A DNA stretch of 64,000 nt from the NCBI GenBank assembly GCA_026692845.1, contig JAPLNM010000043.1, positions 52,073 to 116,072 of the forward strand, read 5' to 3'. Position 1 is the first letter of the stretch, and every line of letters starts with the position of its first letter. The notes beneath the pieces were generated by a model that saw only the letters and a list, made by a program, of their open reading frames with translations, was not told where the DNA came from and searched no databases. Source of the DNA: Planctomycetota bacterium. GTDB taxonomy: Bacteria > Planctomycetota > Planctomycetia > Pirellulales > Pirellulaceae. Position numbers and translations under genes: made by a program. Of this stretch, positions 36,164 to 45,109 are shown piece after piece.

Positions 36164-38680
36164 TCAAGAGGTGGTTCGTTCCGAGACAACCGTTGTGAGT
36201 TGCTCGCCAGACATTCGGAAGGCAGCCTCGTGAGGGCAAGCGTAGACACATCGGGGCGTGCCCCCGATGCTCTTGCATTGGTCGCAGGTCGTTGCCCGTT
36301 GTCGAACCACCGGTACTTTTTGGTTTCCCTCTAGACGATATCCGTCTTGATGCCCGTACATGGTGATGTTGCCATAGGGGCAATTCGTTGCGCATTGCCC
36401 ACAACCGATGCAGTGATCCTCGATCACAATCTCCTTATCCCCCTCACGGAAGATCGCGTTGACTGGGCAACCGACCAAGCAATACGGGTCGGTGCAGGAG
36501 CGGCAGCTTGTTGCGACCAGGAAGTTTTCGAAGCGCAGTCCATCGCGCACGAGACGGGTTTGCCCTTCGTGGGCATCGGCGCAAGCTTTCGAGCATTCAT
36601 CGCAACGGGTGCATGATTCGAGGTCCAGGACCAAAAGGCTCTGGGCGTTGTAGAGTCCCTGCGCAACGAAATTCGCTTTGAAGGTACTCTCGGAGACCTC
36701 TCGTTTCGCATCGCGTCGCAAAAGCGATTCGGCGCGATCCAATAGTGTTTTTCGAAACTCGGAATTTGTCTCGGTCAGTTCACGGATCAGCGTCCCTTGG
36801 ATGCGTACGAGTTCGACGTGGTCCAAGGCGGTGCAACTTGAGGTTCGTACGCCGGCTGGGAAATTCAATGCCTGCAATTCATCAGCCAATTCGCTCTCGT
36901 AGAGTTTCGACAGCACGGCGACCTCGCCAAACACCCCGATTTCTCCTTCGATATTCGGTGGCCCCATGTAGGTGATGACTTGGTCACGCATCCCTTGCAT
37001 GCGGGAGAACTTCACGTACCCGAGTCGAATCATGTAAACCTCGTCGCCGATCTCACCTTCTTTGAAGATCGGTTGCCCTGGTTCAACGCTGATGAGTTCT
37101 ACACCTTGAGCGAGCCGATCCAATTCCGCGACCGACAGCGACCGGCACAGGGGTGTACGGCTAAGGTTCGAGTTCAGAGCGTGTCGGCGGTAGGCTTCGT
37201 TGAGCAGTTTGAGGCTAGCGCTGTTGCGTTGCAGCATGTAAAGGACATTGCTTCCGATTTCGATGACCTCGGATTCCTCGACGGCAACGACCGTTGCGCT
37301 TCGTGGGCTTCGATTCAAACAAGCCATTTCACCGAGGATAACGTCCTCTGGGCCTCGGAAAAACCTGGTTTCTTGGTTGGTGTTCGAGTGGTCCGAACCG
37401 GTTGCCAGTGTGGCGATGCCGGTGGAGCTACTTGAGAAGATCCGATTGAAAAAGCCTTTGCGTTCCGTGGGTTTTTTGGCTGCTTTACTGCGCGATCGGG
37501 AGATTTGAATTTCGAATTTCCCGCGTTGGATCAAAAAGGCGGTCGAACCGTATTCGCCTTCTTTGCATAGGACGTCGCCGGGTTGCAGCACTCGGCGTAC
37601 GCAAGCTCCGCCGTTGAACTGTAGAAACTTGTAAGGAATCCCGTTGAAGATAGGGATATCGAGCATTTGTTCGGGGGAAAGTACTTCGGTGGAATTCTTG
37701 CTGCTTTTGCTTTGAGTCAGATGAAGATCGTCGGAGAGTTTCGCTATTTGTTTTTCGATGACCAAAGGTCGAAACTGCAGCGCATCGGTTGGGCACGAAA
37801 TCACACATTCACCACAAGAAACGCAGGAGCTTTCGAGCATCGGAAGGTTGGTGTCGAAAGCGATTTTTGTAGGGTAGCCTTTGCCATCGCGGGCCATGAC
37901 ATCGTTGTGTTTGATTTCGTTGCAGGCACGCGTGCAGCGCTGGCACAAAATGCACGCGTCGTGGTCGACCGAGATGATTTCCGAGGAAGAATCCAGACCC
38001 CGTTTCCCTGCGAGTTCGCTAGGAGGATACCTCAATTGGGTTGGGTTCGGCACGAATCGATGGACCAGTTTCTTTAACTCGTTTGGCTCGTATCGCTTTG
38101 GCGCGTTGACTAAATTTTCACGGTCTTGTTGGCTCAGGTGTTCCGATGCGAGCAGCTCGACGATCACTCCGACGGAATCCTTTAAAACCTCGACCGTCTT
38201 TGGGTTCTCCTGGCTAGCCAAGGTCGTGATGACCATGCCCTCTTTGACGTGGTACGTGCAAGCAGAGACCAAGTCTTTTTTGACCCGTCCGCTTTTGCGC
38301 TGCTCCTGAATTTCGACCATACATACGCGGCAAACCCCTACGGGTTGAAGATGTTCGCGATGGCAAAGGATCGGCACCGGGTTGATGTCCTCGACGCTGC
38401 GCACATACATTCGAGTCACAGCATCGTAGATCGTCGTGGGTCTTGGGATGACCTCGCCTCGATCGTTGACCAACACGACCCCTTGGGAGTTGCGCAATGG
38501 GACGGCTTTTTTGACCACGATCGCTTGGCCGTCGATCGTGATACGGACATCCAATTCCAGATCGGTAAGCGAGGCATCGGCACGGCGGATGAGTTGGCCA
38601 TCGACATCGCGTGCAAAGAGTGCTTCCTCGCGGGCGCTGATGTATTCGTTGCCATCGAGCAGTTCTTGGTTTGAAGCCAT
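36164..38680 (-). CDS. Iron-sulfur electron-transfer protein with two cyclic-nucleotide-binding domains
   Basis: An 838-residue fusion with unusual architecture. Residues 45-160 form a NuoG-like [2Fe-2S] domain (Cys106, 117, 120, 141). Residues 240-300 hold two [4Fe-4S] motifs (Cys243/246/249/253 and 286/289/292/296). Two CNB domains follow: 345-485 with a complete phosphate-binding cassette (LGEMACLNRSPRSATVV, Arg460), and 505-640 with a looser one (FGEVAVL to GVRTSS). The C-terminus (685-820) is DmsB/HybA-like with four Cys groups (690-700, 726-738, 757-767, 799-815), giving sites for six [4Fe-4S] and one [2Fe-2S] cluster. No signal peptide: cytosolic. It should take electrons from the adjacent NuoEF-like subunit, gated by cNMP (inference). 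Last gene of the operon. Confidence 0.88.
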   Translation of the reverse strand: MASNQELLDGNEYISAREEALFARDVDGQLIRRADASLTDLELDVRITIDGQAIVVKKAVPLRNSQGVVLVNDRGEVIPRPTTIYDAVTRMYVRSVEDINPVPILCHREHLQPVGVCRVCMVEIQEQRKSGRVKKDLVSACTYHVKEGMVITTLASQENPKTVEVLKDSVGVIVELLASEHLSQQDRENLVNAPKRYEPNELKKLVHRFVPNPTQLRYPPSELAGKRGLDSSSEIISVDHDACILCQRCTRACNEIKHNDVMARDGKGYPTKIAFDTNLPMLESSCVSCGECVISCPTDALQFRPLVIEKQIAKLSDDLHLTQSKSSKNSTEVLSPEQMLDIPIFNGIPYKFLQFNGGACVRRVLQPGDVLCKEGEYGSTAFLIQRGKFEIQISRSRSKAAKKPTERKGFFNRIFSSSSTGIATLATGSDHSNTNQETRFFRGPEDVILGEMACLNRSPRSATVVAVEESEVIEIGSNVLYMLQRNSASLKLLNEAYRRHALNSNLSRTPLCRSLSVAELDRLAQGVELISVEPGQPIFKEGEIGDEVYMIRLGYVKFSRMQGMRDQVITYMGPPNIEGEIGVFGEVAVLSKLYESELADELQALNFPAGVRTSSCTALDHVELVRIQGTLIRELTETNSEFRKTLLDRAESLLRRDAKREVSESTFKANFVAQGLYNAQSLLVLDLESCTRCDECSKACADAHEGQTRLVRDGLRFENFLVATSCRSCTDPYCLVGCPVNAIFREGDKEIVIEDHCIGCGQCATNCPYGNITMYGHQDGYRLEGNQKVPVVRQRATTCDQCKSIGGTPRCVYACPHEAAFRMSGEQLTTVVSERTTS

Positions 38681-38705
38681 AATTGAAGACAGTCGTTATC
38701 GAAAG

Positions 38706-40577
38706 TTAACGGTTCGTCGAGTGGAAGTATCGCAGGTAGGTTCGAAACGGTTCGCTGGCTACTTGTCCCAACCCGCAGATGCTTGTCGTGCGCATGATTC
38801 GGGACAAAAGATTAGCATGGTCGACGAACTGCGGCACGAGGTTTTGGTCGGTTTGGGAACTAGCAAGCTGCTGGGCCATGTCGACGATTTTTCTGGATCC
38901 CAGACGGCAAGGAACGCACTTGCCACAGGATTCCCGTTGGTAGAACTGGCTGCACGCGATCGCTTGATCGAGCAGATCCGCAGTGGAACCGTAAACGACA
39001 ATCCCGGCCCCGAGCATGAATCCAATTTCGCGTGATGCGTCGACGTCGAGCGGCAATAGCCTGATATCGGTCGGAGTTTTGGATAATGTCGGATACTTGA
39101 ATTCGGCGGTTTCTTTCCCCTCTTTGTCGAGGATCTTCGGTAGGCGAATCGCCTTGTCGGGCAGCATGGCGGGTAGAAAACCGCCAGAGGGGCCGCTCAG
39201 CGCTACTGCCAGCAAGGGAATCCCGTCTTTCATTCCACCTGCGTACTGGTCGATCAGTTCCCCGAGAGTGATTCCGCAAGGGACCTCATAAGCTCCAGGT
39301 CGATTCAAATCACCGCTGATGCTGAAGTATCGTTTTCCCTTGGATCGGTTGCGACCGGCATACTTGTACCATAGTCCTGGTGTTTGTTTGGTGGCCGTTG
39401 GATTGTTCGTTTGCTCCTTGGCTAAGCTCACCTCGGCGGGTTCTTTCAAAAGAATCGATGGAACCCATGCAAAGGTTTCCACGTTGTTGAGAATCGTGGG
39501 TTGATCGTAAAGGCCGTTGGTTTGCAATTCAGGCGGACGATTTCGCGGTTCCGATCGTTTCCCTTCGAGCGCCTCGATCAGCGCGGTCTGCTCGCCGCAG
39601 ACGTACCCACCTGGACTGATGAACACCTCGAGGCGAAAGGCGCGTCCGCTTTGAAAAATATTGGCTCCCAATGCCCCGAGGCGTTCGGCTTGCTCGATCG
39701 CTTCTTGAAGCCGATCGATTTGTTCCTGGTATTCGTGCCGAATGTAGATGTAGCCTTGTTTGGCTCCGCTGACCAAAGCGGCCATCGTCATGCCTTCGAT
39801 GACCAAATGGGGAGCAGCTAGGAGAATTTCGCGATCCTTGAATGTTCCAGGCTCACTTTCGTCAGCGTTGCACACGACGTATTTGGTTTCACCCGGCGCT
39901 GTGCGCGCTTCGTCCCATTTCGAAAACGCCGGAGCGCCGGCACCTCCCATTCCGAGCAACCCTGCATTTTTGAGGGCTTGGATGATGCGTTCATTGCTCG
40001 GATCGAGCAAATACGCTTTGACCGCTGCGTATTTATGTTGGATCGCACCGCTGCGGTAGCAGTCGATTTCCGAGCGGTCCATCGTAGCCTGAGCACTCGC
40101 TTCATCCGAATCGGCTTCGGGAGGATTTCCCTCGAGGATCGCTTGGACAATCCGGCGGTAATCGTCGACTTTGCGACCGACAAAGAGTGATTGTCCGTGG
40201 GAAGCTGGATCTGAGGCTGAGCCCTCGATGATCATGGCTGGTGCACGGTCGCACCGACCGAGGCAGGAGGCTTCGTGAACGTGCAGGTTCTCGTGGCCGA
40301 CTTGGTCTGCAAGCTCCTGAAGTTGCTGGGCGATTTGGACCGAGCCTCGGAGTCGGCAGCTCATGTCTCGGCAGATGGCAACCGTGCACTTGGCGGGGAC
40401 ATGTCGGCTGTAATGGGGGAAGAAACTCACCACGTCTTGGATCACCCGAGCCGGCTCACCGACTTGACCGGCGATCCGCGCGATATCGACATCGCTGATA
40501 TACCCCTGCCGATGCTGTATATCTTGCAGCATCTTGGCGATTCGGGTTCCGACTTGTCGTTCAACGAGAGATTTCAT
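38706..40577 (-). CDS. NuoE-NuoF fusion: NAD(P)H-oxidising flavin subunit
   Basis: A 623-residue fusion. The N-terminal NuoE-like thioredoxin fold (1-150) binds [2Fe-2S] through Cys69, 74, 105 and 109. The NuoF-like part (about 190-610) has the FMN/NAD region LLGMGGAGAPAFSKW and GGYVCGEQTALIEALEGKR, and a [4Fe-4S] site CGKCVPC (Cys551, 554, 557) with Cys601. The same module feeds NADH electrons into complex I, HoxF/Hnd hydrogenases and formate dehydrogenases, but no hydrogenase, Nuo membrane subunit or formate dehydrogenase gene is present here. The gene starts 3 bases after the pentahaem gene and ends 25 bases before the CNB iron-sulfur gene. Confidence 0.92.
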   Translation of the reverse strand: MKSLVERQVGTRIAKMLQDIQHRQGYISDVDIARIAGQVGEPARVIQDVVSFFPHYSRHVPAKCTVAICRDMSCRLRGSVQIAQQLQELADQVGHENLHVHEASCLGRCDRAPAMIIEGSASDPASHGQSLFVGRKVDDYRRIVQAILEGNPPEADSDEASAQATMDRSEIDCYRSGAIQHKYAAVKAYLLDPSNERIIQALKNAGLLGMGGAGAPAFSKWDEARTAPGETKYVVCNADESEPGTFKDREILLAAPHLVIEGMTMAALVSGAKQGYIYIRHEYQEQIDRLQEAIEQAERLGALGANIFQSGRAFRLEVFISPGGYVCGEQTALIEALEGKRSEPRNRPPELQTNGLYDQPTILNNVETFAWVPSILLKEPAEVSLAKEQTNNPTATKQTPGLWYKYAGRNRSKGKRYFSISGDLNRPGAYEVPCGITLGELIDQYAGGMKDGIPLLAVALSGPSGGFLPAMLPDKAIRLPKILDKEGKETAEFKYPTLSKTPTDIRLLPLDVDASREIGFMLGAGIVVYGSTADLLDQAIACSQFYQRESCGKCVPCRLGSRKIVDMAQQLASSQTDQNLVPQFVDHANLLSRIMRTTSICGLGQVASEPFRTYLRYFHSTNR

Positions 40578-40580
40578 GGC

Positions 40581-42179
40581 TTATCGTTTGAGGGAGTCGA
40601 TGATATCAAGAAGCTGCTTTTGAAAATCTTCTGGATCGAAAAAGCGTGAAGCTTGGTAGGGCATCTGCTGAGTCCGCGTCCACATGGTTGTGGGAAAATC
40701 CCAGTCCTGGGTTTTGGGTCGCAAGGAGATTCGTCCGGGGATTTCCTTTTCGCCGAGGGCTTGATATGCCAGTGTCCATTGCACGGCAGACTCCCAAGAG
40801 TGTCCCTGGGCTACGGAAAGCGAGAGCTTAGCGTTCCAAGCTTTTTGGATCGTTGGGATCTGATCGGGCGTTACGATCGGGTATTGGCAATGGATGATCG
40901 GTTCGAGAATCTCCAGCAATGCATCGATGTGTGTCCGAATTTCGGCGGTTTGTCCCGTTGGATGATTGGCAACAGGATTCAAAAGCAATTGCTTAAGGGT
41001 GCTATGGTGCAAAGCCCAGGATTGAACACTTGGATGCAAGAAAGGAATTGGCGTGATCGCCATCGGACCACAGGGGAGAAAGGCGCTGGGGAATTGGGTG
41101 ATAGCAAGAGCCAGATCGATGTGTTCCAGGTACCATCCATCCCATTCGGCGTAGGGTTGACTTGCCGGAGCGATCGTTTTTCGAGTCGCGTCGATCGGAT
41201 GGTGGCAGCTTGTGCAGCGATGCTCGGTCAACTCGGGCCATTCGGGTTTGCCCAGGCGATTCTTAAGGAGTTCGAGGCGTTGCTTCGCATTGACCAATTT
41301 ACCAATCCGCCAGGTATCGAGCGATTCGGCCACGGGGTTTATTGTAATGGTTGGTCCGACGTCTGGCTTGGCCGTCGGTGCGGCGACATTATTGCTATCC
41401 CACCAGTGTTTTGGGTAACGGGTCAAGAAATTGCTCAATTCGAAATAGGTCGGAGGGTGGCCGGCGGCCATCAGTTGGTGAGAAACCTCTTGTTGGCCCA
41501 GGGGCATGGAGGACTGGTTGTTGAATTGCACCTCATCGGTTCGTCCGAGTTGCCCGATATGGCACGATCCGCACACCTGAGCGAGTTGCCAAGCCGATTC
41601 GGTATTGACGCGTCCTTCGGCCGAGTGATGGTCGTAAAAGCGCCGGGCTCCTAAGGCTTTCCAGGAGCTTGAAAAGTGGGAGTCGTCCCAATGGATCGCC
41701 GAACCGTGGCAGGCTTGGCAATCGACACCTTGGATACGTTGGGTCTTTGGGGCCAGTTCGCTCGCATGGCAAGCCACACAGCGCGTTTCCAGAAACTCAA
41801 GATAGGCTGGGTCTTCGGTCGTTTCGGGGAAGGATTTGCCTTGGTCCCAGAGGGCTTGGACGATTCGCAGAGAATCGGCATTCAGAAGCCGAGCATAAGC
41901 GTTCGCATGGGGATCGTGCTGAAACCAAATTTCGCCAGACTGGTTCCAAAGCAATGCGTCGTCAACCGTATTCCCGTGACAGTTCGACGAGTTGCAATCG
42001 CGTTTGACGAAGAAATCGGGGTTGGCTCGATGGATCGAATGGGATTGGGCCCAAGCAACCGATAGGGGAGCAACCGATAGGGGGGAAACAGAACCGAAAA
42101 TCAGGCTGAGGATCGCTCGGGTCCAAATCTGGTTCATGGGGAAGCGGTCCCTGTGGATCCCTGAGTTCCGGTTTTTCAT
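40581..42179 (-). CDS. Pentahaem cytochrome c (c554-like) with one CX4CH site
   Basis: An exported cytochrome with a signal peptide ending SVAWA. Haem sites: an unusual CNSSNCH (CX4CH) first, then CVACH, CQACH, CGSCH and CTSCH. Distal features such as AAGHPPTYFELSNFL and RYPKHW are shared with the protein at 52220-53725, its paralogue. The ATG at 42179 is chosen for its ATGA overlap with the decahaem gene; the ATG at 42137 gives a shorter signal peptide and is an alternative. A 15-bp tandem repeat (42054-42083) in the signal peptide encodes PLSVAPLSVA. Likely a periplasmic electron carrier of the operon's complex. Confidence 0.88.
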   Translation of the reverse strand: MKNRNSGIHRDRFPMNQIWTRAILSLIFGSVSPLSVAPLSVAWAQSHSIHRANPDFFVKRDCNSSNCHGNTVDDALLWNQSGEIWFQHDPHANAYARLLNADSLRIVQALWDQGKSFPETTEDPAYLEFLETRCVACHASELAPKTQRIQGVDCQACHGSAIHWDDSHFSSSWKALGARRFYDHHSAEGRVNTESAWQLAQVCGSCHIGQLGRTDEVQFNNQSSMPLGQQEVSHQLMAAGHPPTYFELSNFLTRYPKHWWDSNNVAAPTAKPDVGPTITINPVAESLDTWRIGKLVNAKQRLELLKNRLGKPEWPELTEHRCTSCHHPIDATRKTIAPASQPYAEWDGWYLEHIDLALAITQFPSAFLPCGPMAITPIPFLHPSVQSWALHHSTLKQLLLNPVANHPTGQTAEIRTHIDALLEILEPIIHCQYPIVTPDQIPTIQKAWNAKLSLSVAQGHSWESAVQWTLAYQALGEKEIPGRISLRPKTQDWDFPTTMWTRTQQMPYQASRFFDPEDFQKQLLDIIDSLKR

Positions 42180-43720
42180 AATCCAGTTGCCGTTCCTTTC
42201 GGACCGTGGTCGTGGTATCGGTGGCAATCGATGCAATCGGCTCGGGCGATATTTTTCACCCCTGCAAGTTGTGCTTCCTTTCGCTTCGCCTCATCGACGA
42301 TGTGGCATACTTGGCATCCTTGGATTCCATCGATAAGGACATCGCTTGCAAGGTTACCTAAGAGGGGCGTGGACTCTGACGGGGTCGTGGTGGTTATGGA
42401 ATGATTTTGGTCGTTTGAGGATAACGCGTTCGAATCGAGATGGATTTTGTGGCAATCATCGCATTGAACATTGATATGTGGACCGTGAGAAAAGCTCGCT
42501 TTTTTAAGCCATCGAGTGGGCAGGGAACTTGGGGCGACGATGGACTCAAGTTTGTTATTGGAAGCTAGATCGGTGGCCGGTTGATGGCACTTTGAGCAAG
42601 CGTAGGTTTTGAAGATCTCGGTCTTTGCAAGAGGGTTGTTCTCCTTAATGAGTCCGACGAGATCTGCGCCCGAAGCCGTCCCTGCAATTCGAAGTCGGTT
42701 TTCTTCGTCGACGGACGATTCGGATGGATTGGAGGTGCTTTGCAAACGCTCGGATCGAGCAAGGCGTTGCTGTTGGCTTGTAGCGACGATATCCAGAAGG
42801 TGTTTCTGATCTTTGAAATCGAGTTTATGGGGTAGGTCCAATTGGTGGCATGCTTCGCAGTGCTTGCTAAACTCGACCGGCTTATAGAGTACGTGCGCGT
42901 TGGTTTGACGGCCTAGAGAATTGGTTGCTGAAGTCGCGTTCGGACCCTCAAGCGCTTCGTATCCTGCGATCGGATGATCTCTTTCGTGGCAATCGCTGCA
43001 AGTCAATTGAATTGGATCGGAGATATTGTTTGGTTTTTGGTATTGGTCTTGGAATCCAAGGGGCAGGGAGTCCCAAGTTTTGGCCGACCGATCACCGGTT
43101 TTCAGGGATTGACCCGGACGCATGTGTTGGGTGTGGCTGAATTGGATAGTTCCTGGATCACGGATTAAGCCTTGGAAATCAGGATGTCCGGAAATCCCGT
43201 TGGTCGAGTCGAAGCTGGTAACTTTGGAGAGAGGTCGATTCGCATCTTCGACGAATTGAGCCAGGTCTGCGTGGCAACGGACGCAGGATTCATCGGCGAT
43301 GTCCAACAGGTTGTGGTTGGCCCCTAAATGCTCGTGGTGGCATTGAACACACGATTCGAGGGCTTGCACTGCGAGTTTGGTCGCAGTTGGATAGTGGTCT
43401 GCCATTTTATGGCATGCGTTGCAGCGTTGGTTGTTCTGTGCGATCGCATGAGGGGATCTTGCGACGCTGGTGGTTTTGATGGGACTCAAGGGGGCATGGC
43501 ACTTATCGCACCCGGTTTCGTTCCAGGCATGGTGGGCTTTGGAGAGTGTACCGGTACTGAGTTGTTTTGCTGCTGAGGGGTTAAGCAACCAAAGTCCATA
43601 AACGACCCCAAAGATTAGACCGGCCCAACCGAACCTCCTTTTCCAAAGAATCGATGGATCCAAAGAGGAGGAATAGTTTCGGTCGATTCGACGTGAACGC
43701 TGCTTGCCTGTAATCGCCAT
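42176..43720 (-). CDS. Membrane-anchored decahaem cytochrome c
   Basis: A 514-residue protein with an N-terminal membrane anchor (WAGLIFGVVYGLWLL, about 33-47) and ten CXXCH motifs: CDKCH, CNACH, CVQCH, CVRCH, CSDCH, CEACH, CSKCH, CDDCH, CQVCH and CIDCH. Many extra His residues can serve as distal ligands. Such proteins move electrons along a haem wire in the periplasm. It lies 29 bases after the b-type-like membrane protein gene and overlaps the pentahaem gene by 4 bases, so the two cytochromes are probably made in fixed ratio. Confidence 0.9.
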   Translation of the reverse strand: MAITGKQRSRRIDRNYSSSLDPSILWKRRFGWAGLIFGVVYGLWLLNPSAAKQLSTGTLSKAHHAWNETGCDKCHAPLSPIKTTSVARSPHAIAQNNQRCNACHKMADHYPTATKLAVQALESCVQCHHEHLGANHNLLDIADESCVRCHADLAQFVEDANRPLSKVTSFDSTNGISGHPDFQGLIRDPGTIQFSHTQHMRPGQSLKTGDRSAKTWDSLPLGFQDQYQKPNNISDPIQLTCSDCHERDHPIAGYEALEGPNATSATNSLGRQTNAHVLYKPVEFSKHCEACHQLDLPHKLDFKDQKHLLDIVATSQQQRLARSERLQSTSNPSESSVDEENRLRIAGTASGADLVGLIKENNPLAKTEIFKTYACSKCHQPATDLASNNKLESIVAPSSLPTRWLKKASFSHGPHINVQCDDCHKIHLDSNALSSNDQNHSITTTTPSESTPLLGNLASDVLIDGIQGCQVCHIVDEAKRKEAQLAGVKNIARADCIDCHRYHDHGPKGTATGL

Positions 43721-43749
43721 AGCTTGGTAGGTCCTAGAGCCTCAATCGG

Positions 43750-44796
43750 TTACATGTAGCGTAGGGATTGGATGATATGCACGAGGAGCAGAACACCGAG
43801 CATGACACTGATTCCTGCGTGAAAGGCGATCCAGCGATGCAGCCAAGCGTGCGCCATGCGTTGCGCATCGAACTGGAGTCGTTGTTCAACGGTTGATTGC
43901 AAAGCGATGAGGATGGGGTTGGCGGAGTCGGAGCAGGAAGTCTGTAGATTTTTGAACCATTCCTGGGCCCCTTGTAGATTGCGAATCGGCGAGCGGCTTG
44001 CGACTTGCGTACTCTTTGAGATCACATTGCGAAGCAAAAAGGGCTCGACGACCAGCGTGTATTGCTTCCAGATTTCACTTCGATCCGATGCATTCAAATC
44101 ATCCGCTAGTTCTTGGCCAAAACTAACCCGTTGAGGATCTCTTCGCTGCAGGGCACCAACGACAATGGCCTTGCTTTTTTGTATCGCAGGGGTCGTTGGA
44201 TCGAGTGTCATCGATGGTAGTGAACGTCCTGATTTCAATGCATCGAGCTGGTCGTCAAGAACCACCAGTTTGCCGGTATTGGGTGGCTTGGGGCCCAACG
44301 TTACGGTGAGCATCTGCCGATTTTCTAGTGCGCTGAGCAAGGACACATCATCGATTTGGCTAGGGATCGTTTCCTGGGGTAGATTGCCGAGCATCCAACG
44401 GGGGATAAACACCTGCATGACCCAGCCGAATACGCCGCTTGCAAGAACTAGAACCAGAAGAGCCATTAAGAAAGTGGTAAAGGTGCCCCCAAAGCGGAAT
44501 CCAGAATGGATGAAGGCCAGGGGCCCGCAAGCAAGCCCGAGCCAAAGATGATAGGCGACCCAGAATTTCGTACGCCCGAGTTTATATTTTCTAAGTCGTT
44601 TTCGAGGCCACAGCAGCAGTTCAAAGAGGATAATTCCAGCCGCGATGCTGCCGACAACCAAACCCGCCGGTGAGCTTCCGGAGGCTGGGTCCTCGTTGGT
44701 ACCCAGGGAATACTGCCACAAACCACCACCTAGGATCAGCAGGCTGGCCAAGGCGATCGGGCCGTAATGAAGGTGCATTTTGCGAGCCAGCAACAC
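43750..44796 (-). CDS. Membrane protein resembling a b-type cytochrome subunit
   Basis: A 348-residue integral membrane protein with four N-terminal spans (about 12-30, 44-62, 78-97, 105-130), a cytosolic or periplasmic domain (about 135-310) and a fifth span at the C-terminus. Histidines near span ends (HLHYG, YHLWLGL, FIHSGFRF, LHRWIAFHAG, LVHIIQ) suggest haem b ligands, as in cytochrome b561- or PepSY-like proteins. I could not place it in a named family. As first gene of the operon it could carry electrons between membrane quinone and the periplasmic cytochromes (inference). Confidence 0.7.
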   Translation of the reverse strand: MLLARKMHLHYGPIALASLLILGGGLWQYSLGTNEDPASGSSPAGLVVGSIAAGIILFELLLWPRKRLRKYKLGRTKFWVAYHLWLGLACGPLAFIHSGFRFGGTFTTFLMALLVLVLASGVFGWVMQVFIPRWMLGNLPQETIPSQIDDVSLLSALENRQMLTVTLGPKPPNTGKLVVLDDQLDALKSGRSLPSMTLDPTTPAIQKSKAIVVGALQRRDPQRVSFGQELADDLNASDRSEIWKQYTLVVEPFLLRNVISKSTQVASRSPIRNLQGAQEWFKNLQTSCSDSANPILIALQSTVEQRLQFDAQRMAHAWLHRWIAFHAGISVMLGVLLLVHIIQSLRYM

Positions 44797-45109
44797 GACG
44801 GTAACCCTTCACACGGAAGCCGAATTCCACTTACATTGCATTTTATCGGCTCGACAGAGCACCGACCATCAGGGCTCACTCTAAACCGCATCTAACAAAT
44901 TGTCAAATTTCCAGCCAATCGATACGTCGGTATCACTTGGTAAAAGCTTCCCATACCGGCGAAAACGCATCGGTGGGCCATCCTCGGGGTGGCGTTGGAC
45001 CAACTCTCCGAAAAGTTTGGCCGATTGGGGACAATCGATCTACAATGACGTAGGATATTTCTTCGAAATCGTGCCTAACAGTTCAGTTGGAAAGGTGAAT
45101 TGCTCGTTT
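44797..45109. other. Upstream region of the redox operon, containing a cyclase remnant
   Basis: This 313-base gap must hold the promoter of the five-gene redox operon (reading leftward from 44796). The right part carries a decayed piece of the nucleotide cyclase gene (44932-45027). No clear operator was seen. Confidence 0.5.
44932..45027 (-). pseudogene. Remnant of the 3' end of a nucleotide cyclase gene
   Basis: These 96 bases match 50152-50293, the last 140 bases of the cyclase gene, with five mismatches and one 46-base deletion. The deletion runs exactly between two CGATGGG direct repeats in the intact copy (50191 and 50237), the usual sign of slippage; 46 is not a multiple of three, so the frame is lost. 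Both copies are in the same orientation and flank the 45.1-49.6 kb block. Confidence 0.88.

Noticed and set aside
36164..40577. Hydrogenase or formate dehydrogenase operon
   Set aside because: The NuoEF-like module occurs in those enzymes, but no NiFe, FeFe or molybdopterin catalytic subunit is present.
40653..41654. 333-residue plus-strand protein
   Set aside because: Antisense of the pentahaem cytochrome gene, which has five haem motifs in frame.
38706..44796. Respiratory complex I fragment
   Set aside because: No membrane Nuo subunits, NuoB, C or D are present, and multihaem cytochromes are not part of complex I.
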